NCBI RefSeq assembly: GCF_000160035.2
Contig: NZ_KI535366.1
Location: 420,112-484,111, forward strand
DNA: 64,000 bases
Source of the DNA: Catonella morbi ATCC 51271
Lineage (GTDB): Bacteria > Bacillota > Clostridia > Lachnospirales > Lachnospiraceae
Direction of reading: 5' to 3'
Part shown: positions 36,158-45,549 of the stretch, in pieces
Layout: every line of letters starts with the position of its first letter
Position numbering within the stretch: position 1 is the first letter of the stretch
Position numbers and translations under genes: made by a program
Notes under the pieces: model-generated
Seen by the model: only the letters and a program-made list of their open reading frames with translations
What the model was told of the DNA's origin: nothing
Database searches by the model: none

Positions 36158-36871
36158 TTAAATATTTTTCATAACCTGGATTGCTTTTCTTGCCACTAAC
36201 AGGTTGCCATGTTCCATAAGATAAGCTTCTATTGCAGGCAGATTTTTAATCTTAGCACCGAAATCTATCGCCATAAAGCAAATCTTGGCATAAGAAACAG
36301 TTGACATGGATGCCTTGTGTACAACCAAAACATATCCGTCATCTACCTTATACAAATCACTCTTAACCGGTCTCCCATAAGAAATTGATTTTGCATATTC
36401 AGTTATATCATCAAGAGCATCAAAATGCAATACTGTAGTTGTTTTTTCTCCATCCAGCCCGGCAATAGAGTCTGTAATTAACTTTTCCGGAGTCTTTTCT
36501 TCCTCTTCCGCATTCTCCCTGGCAGCACCCATCTCGCTGATGACCTGTCGGAGCTGATCTACTTTTGACATTTTCTTAAATAATGTTTCAAGTCTTTCTG
36601 CCAGGCCGCCTTCCACGATATCTTCCATACCTGCATCAGTAATGGTAATAGACACCTTTCCGCCCGGCATCTGCATTATTCCGAGAGTGACCATGCCACT
36701 TTTAGAAATATCTCCTACTTCTGCACCTGCTCTTTCAAGAAGTTCATGGATAAAGTCAGAAGCCTGATCACTTTGTTCTATAAAGTCATCTATGCCGATT
36801 CCGTACTCTTCCATGTCTTCCTCTGTAAGAATACATCTGACAGTTCCCTTATTTAATCTTATAAATTTCAT
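36158..36871 (-). CDS. mecA: Adaptor protein MecA
   Basis: A 237-residue adaptor that hands substrates to the ClpC-ClpP protease. The N-terminal substrate-binding part begins MKFIRLNKGTVRCILTEEDM, an acidic linker is at about 120-135, and the C-terminal ClpC-binding domain (about 140-237) carries the VLHFDALDDITEYAKSI segment. Length and order agree with Bacillus-type MecA. It is distinct from the beta-lactam resistance gene of the same name. It lies between lon and serS, all on the minus strand. Confidence 0.93.
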   Translation of the reverse strand: MKFIRLNKGTVRCILTEEDMEEYGIGIDDFIEQSDQASDFIHELLERAGAEVGDISKSGMVTLGIMQMPGGKVSITITDAGMEDIVEGGLAERLETLFKKMSKVDQLRQVISEMGAARENAEEEEKTPEKLITDSIAGLDGEKTTTVLHFDALDDITEYAKSISYGRPVKSDLYKVDDGYVLVVHKASMSTVSYAKICFMAIDFGAKIKNLPAIEAYLMEHGNLLVARKAIQVMKNI

Positions 36872-36967
36872 TCACTACCTTCTTTGTGTGAGCGGTTTAC
36901 TTATCTTTTTTCCTTTATAATGGCATATTTCTAAGGTTTTTTCAAGGTATTTTAAATGACAATAATC

Positions 36968-39373
36968 TTAATTGGTAATAAAATCCGAATTCTTGTTTTT
37001 TCTCTTAACAGGTATCTCCAACTTATCTTTGTCTTCATTTTTCTTCTTTTTGCTATCTTCCTTGAAAAAGCCTTTGTTGTTAGGATGCAGCGAAAGCCCG
37101 AGAGCCTCTCTTGCTACATCTGTAACCGTATCCACAAGTACTATCTCCAGAGATTTTTTGGTACTTTCAGGAACATCTATCAGATCTTCCTTATTTGTAA
37201 GAGGAATCAATACCTTCTTTATCCCTGCCCTTTCTGCCGCCATCAACTTCTCAGGCAGCCCGCCTATAGGAAGCACCTGTCCGCGAAGCGAAATTTCACC
37301 TGTCATTGCAAGTTCAGGATTTACCTTTATTCCGAGCACCAAAGAGGTTATTGCCGTAAACATGGTAATACCTGCCGATGGGCCATCCTTAGGCACAGAA
37401 CCTGACGGCACATGAATATGTATGTCTTTGTCTCTGAAGTCAATCTTTTTATCAAATAATAATGACTTTGCAAGGTTCACAGCTATTGTTGCCGACTCCT
37501 TCATTACATCTCCGAGCTGCCCTGTAATTACTATCTGTCCTGTACCGGATAAAGCCGTAGTCTCTATAAAAAGTATCTCACCACCCGCCTGGGTCCACGC
37601 GAGCCCTGTTACCACACCCGGAATGTTATGTTTAAGCACCTTATCATGTAAGGCCTTTTTATTGCCAAGCAGCTTAGGCAAATCTTCCTTTTTAATAACT
37701 ACTTTTTCTATTTCTTTTTCAAGGATTTTCACCGCAGCCTGTCTCATAAGCTTATCTATCTGCTTCTTGAGCCCTCTGACACCTGCTTCCATAGTGTAGT
37801 TTGCAATTATGTTTTTAAGTACCGCATCTGAAATCCCTATATTTTTCTTCAAAAGCCCGGCTTCTTCAAGAGACTTTGCCATAAGATGTTCTTTGGCTAT
37901 ATGAAACTTTTCCTCGGCAGTATAACCCGAAAGCTCTATAATTTCCATTCTGTCGAGCAAAGGATCGCTCATTTCATCTATATTATTGGCAGTACAAATA
38001 AAAAGCACTTTAGACAAGTCATAAGGCACATTCATATAGTGGTCTGTAAATGTCACATTCTGCTCAGGATCAAGGACTTCAAGAAGTGCACTTTCAGGAT
38101 CTCCGTTAAAGCTTCCGTAACCTAATTTATCTATCTCATCAAGCACAATGACAGGATTGTTTACACCTGAACGCTTGATACTTTCCATTATCCGTCCCGG
38201 CATAGCTCCTATATAAGTTCTCCTATGTCCTCTTACCTCAGCCTCGTCCTTTATACCGCCAAGACTTATACGGATGTACTTTCTTCCCAAAGCCTCGGCT
38301 ATAGCCTTACCCATACTGGTCTTCCCCGTACCGGGTGCACCTGTAAATAAAATAATAGATCCGGCATTCTGCTTCTTTAATGCCATAACAGCTATCTGTT
38401 CTATTACTCTTTCCTTCGGTTTTTTAAGTCCATGGTGGCTCTTGTTAAGTATTTCCTTGGCTTTCTTAATATCTATCTCTGTATCTTCGGGTGTTTTCCA
38501 GCTAAGTGCAGTAACAAATTCAAGATATTCTAAGGTAGAACCATATTCATGATCATCGCTTCCCATTTGTTTGAACTTATTAAACACCCTGTCTATCTCT
38601 GTTTTAACTTCCTCCGGAAAGCCTGCTTCTTCAATCTTTCCTTCAAGTCTTTTTATATCTGAGGTCTCATCAGGATTATATTCAGAAAGTTCATCATTAA
38701 GCAGATCTATCTGCCTTCTGATCATGTTTTCCCTGTAATTATCTCCCTGCTTATCCTGAATCTTCTTGTTTATATCTACCTGAAGTTCTACAAGATCCTT
38801 ATATTTAAGCATAGCCTCCGAAATGAGATGATACCTTTCCATAAGCGAATCAGTTTCCAGCATGGCATATTTTTCAGCGGCAGTTAAATCTGTATAAGGT
38901 CCTACTATACTTATAACCTCATTTACATTGTCAAGCTTCTCAGAAAACCGCATAGCCCAGCTTCCCCACTGAAAATACGAAGAAATCTGTGCCAGGTTCT
39001 CGATTACCATATTAAATACTGCTCTCTGCTCCCTCTCATCTATATCCGCTTCATCATAAACTACCTCATAGTCGGCAGAAAGCACCTCTCTGTTGGCAGA
39101 AACATTATAGGTCTTTACCTTCACATCAGTTCTGACCGCTATAATAAAATCTCCGTCGTTATTTCTGATTCCTTTGATAATTCCGATTAAGCCAATCGGA
39201 TAAAAATCTTCTGCTTTTAATTCTTCTCTTGTTTTCTCTTCTTTAAGCGGCAAAAGAATTACTGTATCTTCTAACCTAAGCGAACTCTTTTCTCTTTCAG
39301 TCAAAGAATCCGGCTCAAGGTTGTATTGTACATCCGGTAATATTATTGTATTATAAATAGGTATAACTAACAT
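36968..39373 (-). CDS. lon: ATP-dependent Lon protease (LonA)
   Basis: An 801-residue cytoplasmic AAA+ protease degrading unfolded and regulatory proteins. The N-terminal substrate domain (1-200), a long helical segment, then Walker A GAPGTGKT (about 345-352), Walker B VIVLDEIDKLG, and the serine-lysine protease domain with catalytic Ser666 (PKDGPSAG) are all visible. The C-terminus carries an unusual Lys-rich tail (KKKKNEDKDKLEIPVKRKNK) after the usual end. Start at ATG 39373 after a GGGGGTG site. Confidence 0.97.
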   Translation of the reverse strand: MLVIPIYNTIILPDVQYNLEPDSLTEREKSSLRLEDTVILLPLKEEKTREELKAEDFYPIGLIGIIKGIRNNDGDFIIAVRTDVKVKTYNVSANREVLSADYEVVYDEADIDEREQRAVFNMVIENLAQISSYFQWGSWAMRFSEKLDNVNEVISIVGPYTDLTAAEKYAMLETDSLMERYHLISEAMLKYKDLVELQVDINKKIQDKQGDNYRENMIRRQIDLLNDELSEYNPDETSDIKRLEGKIEEAGFPEEVKTEIDRVFNKFKQMGSDDHEYGSTLEYLEFVTALSWKTPEDTEIDIKKAKEILNKSHHGLKKPKERVIEQIAVMALKKQNAGSIILFTGAPGTGKTSMGKAIAEALGRKYIRISLGGIKDEAEVRGHRRTYIGAMPGRIMESIKRSGVNNPVIVLDEIDKLGYGSFNGDPESALLEVLDPEQNVTFTDHYMNVPYDLSKVLFICTANNIDEMSDPLLDRMEIIELSGYTAEEKFHIAKEHLMAKSLEEAGLLKKNIGISDAVLKNIIANYTMEAGVRGLKKQIDKLMRQAAVKILEKEIEKVVIKKEDLPKLLGNKKALHDKVLKHNIPGVVTGLAWTQAGGEILFIETTALSGTGQIVITGQLGDVMKESATIAVNLAKSLLFDKKIDFRDKDIHIHVPSGSVPKDGPSAGITMFTAITSLVLGIKVNPELAMTGEISLRGQVLPIGGLPEKLMAAERAGIKKVLIPLTNKEDLIDVPESTKKSLEIVLVDTVTDVAREALGLSLHPNNKGFFKEDSKKKKNEDKDKLEIPVKRKNKNSDFITN

Positions 39374-39416
39374 CTTACACCCCCATTCTTCCTTTTTACT
39401 TAATCTAATCTATAAA

Positions 39417-39444
39417 ATGATACCATTTGTCGGGTATTTGTCAA
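39417..39444 (-). promoter_or_regulatory. Promoter of lon
   Basis: TTGACA (39439-39444), 16-base spacer, TATCAT (39417-39422) on the minus strand, 44 bases before the start. No CIRCE or CtsR-like operator was recognised. Confidence 0.6.
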
Positions 39445-39609
39445 GGTTTTAGGCTAACTTTTTGATTTGTCTCTTACTTGAATAAATATTAACACTTGTT
39501 TGTGTAAATACTGTGTAAGCAAATCTTGTATGCTTCTTAATTTATAATGAAATTCACTCCCACCAACTATATAATTATAGTTTGATAAACATAGGAGTTA
39601 TAGCTAAAA

Positions 39610-39652
39610 ATCCCCTTAGTAAGCAGTTTATTACACTACCTATTAAGGGGAT
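39610..39652 (-). terminator. Terminator of the 832-aa surface-protein gene
   Basis: Nine-bp stem ATCCCCTTA / TAAGGGGAT followed on the minus strand by TTTTTAG. It lies about 100 bases after the stop at 39753. The rest of 39374-39752 holds the lon promoter and AT-rich sequence with no gene. Confidence 0.65.
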
Positions 39653-39752
39653 ATATTTTAGTTGTTATCTTGTATTTTAATTAGTTCTCTGTATTTTAGC
39701 ATTTCATCCTAAGAAATGCCTAAAATATTAAGAGAATGCAAGAAATTATATA

Positions 39753-42251
39753 TTATGGAGTTGTTGGAAATGCTTCTCCATAAAATTTTTCATAAAATTC
39801 TTTAACTTTAAAGCTGCCATGCAATCCTTTACCTTTAACCAAAGCATTTTTACCTACTGTAGAAAAATTCTTTAAGAGCTTTTCTATATCACTCACATAA
39901 AGTCCTTTTACACTTCGTGGTATTATAAGAATATCAATAGCCATTTGGTAATCTTTAGCTTCATTCCAAAAATCTTTATCTTCACCAACAAAAGAACCTT
40001 TATATGGTACTATTGTATTTAAATCGACACTGTTACCCCTGACTCCCACTGCACAAAGTCTTCTGGCATTACCTAAATTTCCTTTTTGACAAATATGTTT
40101 ATCAACTCCTAAAAACTCACCTTCGGTTTCATTCTCAATATTACTGTAATCAGTATCATTACCATTGGATGATTTTAACATATATGCTCCGGCAGTTTTT
40201 TCCTGAGACTCAAAAGTAAGCAGTGCTGCAACATCATAAAACTCTGCTCCCGGTACATCATCCCATTCCAAAAGATGTTTTCCGCCTTCAAAATTAAGCC
40301 TTACTTTACCTGTTCCGGCTGACTTAACAAAACTGCCGTTATCATACTCATAAGTTGTTGAACCTAAAGTATTCTCTAATAACTGTACTTTCACATGTGC
40401 ATTATATGTATCAGCTACAGTAAAATCTTCTATGTCATTCATTTTTTTGTATACAATCACTTTATACCAGCCTAAACCGGCTTTTCTGAGCTCGTTAAGC
40501 AAAGAAAAACTCTCCTGACCGGCTGCAACTGTGCCTTCTGCTTTTATTTTTACTTCATTGGCAGGAAGTACAGCTCCCATAGAAGTATGTGTACGAATAA
40601 TCTTATAACTTAACTCAGCATTTTGTGACCTTCCGATTCTTGCTATTCCATTCTCATCAACAGTCAATGTAGTTGCAACCAAATCCTTAATCTTATCTAC
40701 TTCAGCCTTTATCTTATTGTAACGTTCTGCATCGGTTACAACAGCTTTAAAGTCCTTTTCTGATAATTCTTTTCTTTTTTCTTCTATAATTCTAACAGCT
40801 TCCTTTGCAATATTTGCTTCCGGCTTACCTGTTTTAATTTTATTATACTCATTAGTTATTGCTGTTTTAGCCTCTTCAACTTTTCCTTTAATGACTTCTA
40901 TTGCTGCATCAAGAACATTTTTCTTTAAGCTGACTTCGTTCTTCTTAGCTTCCCACTTTGCCTTTTCAGTTCCGCTTGTAGCATTAATTTTATCAGTAAT
41001 CTTCGCAACAAGCTCATCTCCCATTTTCTTTATATCTTCATAATTATCTTTGTTAATCTTAGCCTCAGTAAACTTCAAATACTCGTCTATTCTTTTTTCA
41101 AAGGCCTTATCACCCTGATTGGTAACATTTCCTGATATCTCAGCCTTAACATCACTGCCTTTAATTTTTGCTTCTATTTTATAGGCACCATTATCCAGGG
41201 CTTCTATTTTGGCTTCATTAGAGCTTGAAGATATGATTCTTACTTTGTCTGATCCTTCCTTTATAGCCCAATCAAGGTTCTTATTTGTAGCATCAGCCGG
41301 GGTGTACGTAACCTTTAAGATTATAGTTTTACCATCCTCGTTAAGTTCTCCGCCTTCTTTACTTAGGGTAATAGCTGTAGCCTTCTTCTCCGTTTTGCTT
41401 GGGGTTTGCGAGCTTCCGCCTCCTAAATTAGCCCTATTTTCTCTGGCTTTTTTCTCTCTTTCTTTGTCTGCTTTTTCTCTTTCTGCCTTTTCTTTCTCTT
41501 CCTTTGCTTTTTCTTCTTCCATTCTTTTAGCTTCTTTATCAACAATATCAGAGCCGGCTTCATTCTTTACTTTTGTAACTTTATTTTCAAGTGTTATATC
41601 AGCTTTAGCCGCCTTCCCGGTAGTTTCAAGAGTTGTCGTATCTACCTTAACCGTAAGCTTTACAGGGCTTTCTACTCTTATCTTTGAAATCGAAGCCCCT
41701 TCACTTGCACTTGTAAGTTCCAGTTTTGAAGTAATATATGCCTTCCTAACTACAACACTTGCCTTATCATTATTTCCGACCTTTATATTTATATCACTGT
41801 TTTTACCAAGCTCTGTTGTTATTTTCTTACCAAACTCCGATAAATCAAGATTTCCGGTAGTATTCTTTTCTACCTTAAGCACAAAATTTCTTTTATTTAA
41901 ATCAGAAGACCTGTCAAGTTTTACCTTAGTATCCTTGCCAGAGATTTTTATACTTTTTATCTTAGTTCTTGAAGTTTTTAATATATAATCGCCTTTTTCT
42001 ATTCTGAGCTCATTTGAAAGCTTGACCCCTTTTAACTGAATTGTAGCCTTCTTAACATCGCTCTTTACTACAATTGATTTTGCCTCTGTATCCTTGATTA
42101 CTATTCTGCCGTTCTTTACATCTTTTTTTGTCAAATACACAATACCATTCTTTTTTGTTGCTGCCACCGTTTTATTTGGCACCATCGAAAGTGTACTGCA
42201 TACTGCTGTCACCAAAATTAAACCACATACTTTAATTTTCTTGCTTTTCAT
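39753..42251 (-). CDS. Secreted surface protein with charged Glu/Lys linker
   Basis: An 832-residue exported protein. A signal peptide (residues 1-31, ending TVAA) is followed by a beta-rich N-terminal domain (about 32-225; repeated VKLSNELRIEKGDYILKT-type strands), then a Glu/Lys-rich helical linker (about 240-275) ending in a Gly/Ser spot. A Big_2-type Ig-like domain (about 288-375; ITLSKEGGELNEDGKTI) and a long helical region (about 385-520) follow, and the C-terminal about 300 residues are beta-rich with a SLLNELRKAGLGWYKV stretch. No LPxTG or SLH motif is seen. I do not recognise the protein; a cell-envelope adhesin or structural role is likely. Confidence 0.85.
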   Translation of the reverse strand: MKSKKIKVCGLILVTAVCSTLSMVPNKTVAATKKNGIVYLTKKDVKNGRIVIKDTEAKSIVVKSDVKKATIQLKGVKLSNELRIEKGDYILKTSRTKIKSIKISGKDTKVKLDRSSDLNKRNFVLKVEKNTTGNLDLSEFGKKITTELGKNSDINIKVGNNDKASVVVRKAYITSKLELTSASEGASISKIRVESPVKLTVKVDTTTLETTGKAAKADITLENKVTKVKNEAGSDIVDKEAKRMEEEKAKEEKEKAEREKADKEREKKARENRANLGGGSSQTPSKTEKKATAITLSKEGGELNEDGKTIILKVTYTPADATNKNLDWAIKEGSDKVRIISSSSNEAKIEALDNGAYKIEAKIKGSDVKAEISGNVTNQGDKAFEKRIDEYLKFTEAKINKDNYEDIKKMGDELVAKITDKINATSGTEKAKWEAKKNEVSLKKNVLDAAIEVIKGKVEEAKTAITNEYNKIKTGKPEANIAKEAVRIIEEKRKELSEKDFKAVVTDAERYNKIKAEVDKIKDLVATTLTVDENGIARIGRSQNAELSYKIIRTHTSMGAVLPANEVKIKAEGTVAAGQESFSLLNELRKAGLGWYKVIVYKKMNDIEDFTVADTYNAHVKVQLLENTLGSTTYEYDNGSFVKSAGTGKVRLNFEGGKHLLEWDDVPGAEFYDVAALLTFESQEKTAGAYMLKSSNGNDTDYSNIENETEGEFLGVDKHICQKGNLGNARRLCAVGVRGNSVDLNTIVPYKGSFVGEDKDFWNEAKDYQMAIDILIIPRSVKGLYVSDIEKLLKNFSTVGKNALVKGKGLHGSFKVKEFYEKFYGEAFPTTP

Positions 42252-42317
42252 TAATTCCTCCTAAATTTAGTTCCCTATTAACTAATTATTCGTTACAATT
42301 CGGCGAATATATAACCC

Positions 42318-42346
42318 ATTTTAAATTATAAGCATTTTCCAGTCAA
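42318..42346 (-). promoter_or_regulatory. Promoter of the 832-aa surface-protein gene
   Basis: TTGACT (42341-42346), 17-base spacer, TAAAAT (42318-42323) on the minus strand, about 70 bases before the ATG. Confidence 0.6.
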
Positions 42347-42420
42347 TTATTTAAATATAAATTATAAGCTGTAATAATAAATTATATTTTATATTTATGT
42401 AAAATAATCTTAAAACTGCC

Positions 42421-42513
42421 TTTTTTATTTAATGGGAAATTTCGAAGAAATTTCCTATTAAATAAAAAAATTCCCTTTTTATCAGTTTATTTTATTGATA
42501 AAAAAGGGAATTT
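42421..42513. terminator. Two tandem hairpins after the transglutaminase gene
   Basis: First hairpin 42421-42469: a 23-bp inverted repeat with one G-T wobble and a three-base loop. Second hairpin 42468-42513: a 17-bp stem with one bulge and an 11-base loop, followed on the minus strand by TTTTTTTATTT, a good terminator. Together they separate two divergent-to-tandem minus-strand secreted-protein genes. Confidence 0.75.
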
Positions 42514-42553
42514 AATTCAGTAATCTTTTCCCGAATCAGGTACTTATCTGCAA

Positions 42554-43375
42554 TTAATAAGTATATACAACATCTTTGTAATCATTGTGGTTCTTATACA
42601 TAGAGTAGCTTTTCTTTGCCCTATACATCTGAGCATCATAAGTTGAATCAATTACATTCCACTTAGAGTTTGCATACACATTATTCCATGCATGATAAAC
42701 TGTAGCATTAGGCGTATACCCTGTCACTACCTTTGTCGGTATGCCGACGCTTCTAAGCATTGATGCCAAAAGCACCGAGTAATCATAACAGATACCTTTC
42801 TTCTCACTGTATACTTTAGAAACATTAGGTATATAAGCAATCGTCTTTGCTATATCATTAATATTATTGGCCTTTTCATAATCATAAGTATAATTTTTAA
42901 CTACAAATTCATAGATATATTTAATTTTATCGTTATTATTACTGCCCTTACTCGCCAGTGTCTGAGCCTTCTTTATTGCTTCATTGGTTTTGTTCCAATC
43001 TATTATATAACTTGAAGACAGAAATGCATCATTATCATTTGCAAGTTTCTGAGTCACACTTACAGTCTGTACCACCGCATATTTTGTACCGGATATATTT
43101 CTGCACAGTATAAGCTTATATTCGCCGTTGCCCTGTGTAAGCGGAATATTAATATCAACATTTCCCTTAGGAATGTCATACTTATATTGAGTCCCTCCGG
43201 TAAGTTGAACTAAAAGTTTAACCTTTTCATCATACTCGTTGTTGTATGTGAGTTTAACTGTACCATCATTTGCATTTTCAATAGTCGCACTGTCTGCAAA
43301 AGCCCTCTCAGGTTTTGCAAGGCAAGCTATAAATAATAAAGTCATAACCAAAATATATTTATATATACTTCTCAT
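42554..43375 (-). CDS. Secreted transglutaminase-like cysteine protease fold protein
   Basis: A 273-residue exported protein. The ATG at 43375 follows a GGAG site by six bases and starts a signal peptide (1-27, ending AFA). A small beta-sandwich domain (about 28-105) precedes a transglutaminase-like domain with the Cys-His-Asp triad visible: Cys in GICYDYS, His in YHAWNNVY and Asp in VIDSTYD. Such bacterial proteins act as cell-wall-associated proteases, amidases or cross-linkers; which one is not shown by sequence. It is the last chromosomal gene before the mobile element. Confidence 0.9.
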   Translation of the reverse strand: MRSIYKYILVMTLLFIACLAKPERAFADSATIENANDGTVKLTYNNEYDEKVKLLVQLTGGTQYKYDIPKGNVDINIPLTQGNGEYKLILCRNISGTKYAVVQTVSVTQKLANDNDAFLSSSYIIDWNKTNEAIKKAQTLASKGSNNNDKIKYIYEFVVKNYTYDYEKANNINDIAKTIAYIPNVSKVYSEKKGICYDYSVLLASMLRSVGIPTKVVTGYTPNATVYHAWNNVYANSKWNVIDSTYDAQMYRAKKSYSMYKNHNDYKDVVYTY

Positions 43376-43415
43376 ATCATTCTCCTTTGGTAACATTTTA
43401 TGGATTGTTTGTATA

Positions 43416-43444
43416 ATAATAACTCTTTTTGAAACCAAATGCAA
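43416..43444 (-). promoter_or_regulatory. Promoter of the transglutaminase gene
   Basis: TTGCAT (43439-43444), 17-base spacer, TATTAT (43416-43421) on the minus strand, 41 bases before the ATG. Confidence 0.5.
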
Positions 43445-43520
43445 GTTATTTTTTATTAATTTACAATTTATTCATAAACTCTAATACGATTTTTAACTAT
43501 CTTCTCAAAACTTCTTATAT

Positions 43521-43637
43521 GCCGGTATAGCCTGTCTTTACAGGCATTGCCGGTATTTTATCTATCGGGAGATACTCACATATTTTCTTAAATCCGCTTG
43601 TGTTTTCGCTTTGAAAGGTAGTAAAGAAGTAGTAAAA
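43521..43637. repeat. Repeats near the ICE end: candidate att and Int arm sites
   Basis: GCCGGTAT occurs at 43521-43528 and 43549-43556, flanking a hairpin GCCTGT-cttt-ACAGGC (43530-43545). Two related direct repeats, GGTAGTAAA (43617-43625) and AAGTAGTAAAA (43627-43637), lie next to the int stop and resemble Tn916-type Int arm-binding repeats. The exact crossover site cannot be read from one end. Confidence 0.45.
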
Positions 43638-43650
43638 CATCTCTTTTCCT

Positions 43651-44841
43651 TTAAGCCACCAGTCTGAAAAATTCCGCCTGTGCGCTGTCAAAGGTGGCGT
43701 GTGCGTAATAGTTCAGGGTCATCGTTATGTTGGCGTGTCCCATAAGATACTGCAAGGCTTTCGGATTCATTCCCGCATTTGCCATATTGGTACAGAATGT
43801 GTGCCGCAGAGTATGAGGTGTTGTTACCACCGGCAAAACTTCCTCGTGTTTCTTGTTGTACTTTTCTACAAGTTTGCGAAACATAATATCATAGTTAATG
43901 TAGTTTTGAGGTGTTCCGTTTCTTGTAAGAAAGAGAAAGCCTGTATAACCGTCAACAGTAAAATCGCTTTTTCTTCGGTTCTGCATCACTCTCTGCAAGG
44001 CTTCCAGTACGCGGTCACTCATTGGAATTTTACGAATGCCGTTTTCCGTTTTCGGAGTTTCTATGCGGTAGGACTTTTTACCGGAGTATTGAAGCTGATG
44101 ATCTACATTGATTGTCCGATTCTCAAAGTCAATATCACTGTCCGTTAGTCCGCAAAACTCGGAAATACGAAGTCCTGTTCCAAGCAGAATGATAAGCTCA
44201 TCATAATACTTGTAATAGACCTTATCGCTTTTCACGAAGGAAAGCAGGCTTTCTTCCTGCATGGGCGAAAGAGGAATTTTCGGCTCGGTGTCATCCTCAA
44301 TAACTGTATTGATATGAAAGTCAAAAGGATTTTTTCTGATACAGTCATCCTGAATAGCGGTGTAAAAAGCTGCCTTTAGAGAACGCTTATGGTTGCTAAT
44401 CGTGATAAAAGAATAGCCTTTTTCTTTCATGCGTAAAGCCCATTCCTTTGCATCAGACATTTTTACATTCTCAATGCTGCATGCTCCGATTGTATCTTTC
44501 TCAAGTATTCTCATGAGCTGCTTTCGACCTTGTTTTGTACCATGCCTTACATTTGCATGATTTCGTATGTGCTTCTCATAAAGCTGGCATACGGTCATTT
44601 TCTTTCCTACAGGGTCAATCCCGTCATCAAGGTCTTTTTGTATTTCCTTAACCTTTTCACGCAGGGATTTATCCTCACGCTTACCCTTAGGGGTCTTATC
44701 CGTAGGAACTAATTTCCATGCGTACACAAATTGCGGTTTCCCAAAGGTATCTGTATATTTGTAAGCATATCTCCCGTCTTTTCTCTGGCTCTCACCTGAC
44801 CGCAAAACTCGGTTCTTGCTGTCCCGTCTTTTTCCTGACAT
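43651..44841 (-). CDS. int: Tyrosine recombinase (integrase), Tn916/Tn1549 type
   Basis: A 396-residue integrase. The N-terminal arm-binding domain (about 1-75) resembles that of Tn916 Int, then the core-binding domain (about 85-185) and the catalytic domain. Catalytic residues are visible: Arg in GTGLRISEFCG, Lys region IETPKTENGIRKIP, His-x-x-Arg in HTLRHTF, His in LMGHANITMT and the nucleophile Tyr in LNYYAH. It should excise and insert the element through a circular form, directed by Xis. It is separated from xis by about 75 bases. Confidence 0.96.
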   Translation of the reverse strand: MSGKRRDSKNRVLRSGESQRKDGRYAYKYTDTFGKPQFVYAWKLVPTDKTPKGKREDKSLREKVKEIQKDLDDGIDPVGKKMTVCQLYEKHIRNHANVRHGTKQGRKQLMRILEKDTIGACSIENVKMSDAKEWALRMKEKGYSFITISNHKRSLKAAFYTAIQDDCIRKNPFDFHINTVIEDDTEPKIPLSPMQEESLLSFVKSDKVYYKYYDELIILLGTGLRISEFCGLTDSDIDFENRTINVDHQLQYSGKKSYRIETPKTENGIRKIPMSDRVLEALQRVMQNRRKSDFTVDGYTGFLFLTRNGTPQNYINYDIMFRKLVEKYNKKHEEVLPVVTTPHTLRHTFCTNMANAGMNPKALQYLMGHANITMTLNYYAHATFDSAQAEFFRLVA

Positions 44842-44916
44842 TTTATGCTCCTTTCCAAGACGGAAAGAGCCTTGATATGCTATATCTATTATACCATCGT
44901 CAAGGCTCGATCTCCA

Positions 44917-45120
44917 TTAGATTGTGTCAACCGTATCGATCATTTTTTCAAACTGTCTGCGCTTGATCTGAATACGGTTGCCATTTAATATAACCCAATT
45001 TGCAGTAGGATTTTCTTCTGCCAGTTTTCGCAGCTTATTTTCTCCGATGCGAAAATACTTTGCCGCTTCTTCTATGGTAAGGGTATATTTCTCCCAGATA
45101 GGCACATCCGTTTGATTCAT
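44917..45120 (-). CDS. xis: Excisionase, Tn916 Xis-like
   Basis: A 67-residue winged-helix directionality factor, nearly collinear with Tn916 Xis ([20 protein letters not shown] at the start). The ATG at 45120 after GGGGCGATGAG is chosen over the upstream 45186 because it gives the exact Xis length. It bends DNA at the element ends to favour excision. It lies just before int and probably shares its transcript. Confidence 0.95.
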   Translation of the reverse strand: MNQTDVPIWEKYTLTIEEAAKYFRIGENKLRKLAEENPTANWVILNGNRIQIKRRQFEKMIDTVDTI

Positions 45121-45186
45121 CTCATCGCCCCTTTTCTCAAAATAGGTATAAGTAAAAGTTCTGATATTCATATTTAAGAAAGGCAT

Positions 45187-45549
45187 TACCGGATGGCTGT
45201 AAGCATTAGCCTCACGGGAATCTCACCCCTGCATGGTTCTCATGTAGCCCTACCCATTGCCTGCGACGCTTCTAACGCTCGGACTGTGGCTGTAAGGGAG
45301 TATCATTATATATTTTGTGCTGTCATGGCTTGCAAGGTGCTACGCTTGCTTTGCGGTAGAATATTTCTCGCTCGGCTTCCGTGTAGGGAAGTGTCATGGC
45401 GTATTCTCCGCACAGCTAAGGCACAAAAGGAAAGTGTCCGGTTTGCCCTATGATACGCCGCCGTTATCTTGCGGGTATATTTGTCAAAGAACAGGCGGCA
45501 AGTATTTTCTGCCTTGTCTGCGGAAAGGGGAGCGCAGATTGTTACAATC
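45187..45549 (-). other. GC-rich non-coding block between ORF8-like gene and xis
   Basis: About 360 bases with no convincing ORF on either strand, more GC-rich than the chromosome and full of short inverted repeats (for example GGGGTGAGATTCCC on the minus strand beside CGTGAGGC). In Tn916 the corresponding place holds orf10. It may be a structured RNA, a xis/int control region or a decayed gene; the sequence alone does not decide. Confidence 0.5.
45307..45335 (-). promoter_or_regulatory. Promoter candidate for xis-int
   Basis: TTGCAA (45330-45335), 17-base spacer, TATATA (45307-45312) on the minus strand inside the non-coding block, about 190 bases before xis. Confidence 0.4.

Noticed and set aside
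37000-39000. Several plus-strand frames opposite lon
   Set aside because: All are in the shadow of the intact lon gene and lack ribosome sites.
39374-39752. Small gene in the gap between lon and the surface protein
   Set aside because: No frame with a ribosome site and sensible composition; the gap holds the lon promoter and a terminator.
41209-41988. Plus-strand open frame of 259 codons
   Set aside because: Antisense to the 832-aa surface-protein gene; Ser/Phe/Leu-rich translation is the mirror of Glu/Lys codons, not a protein.
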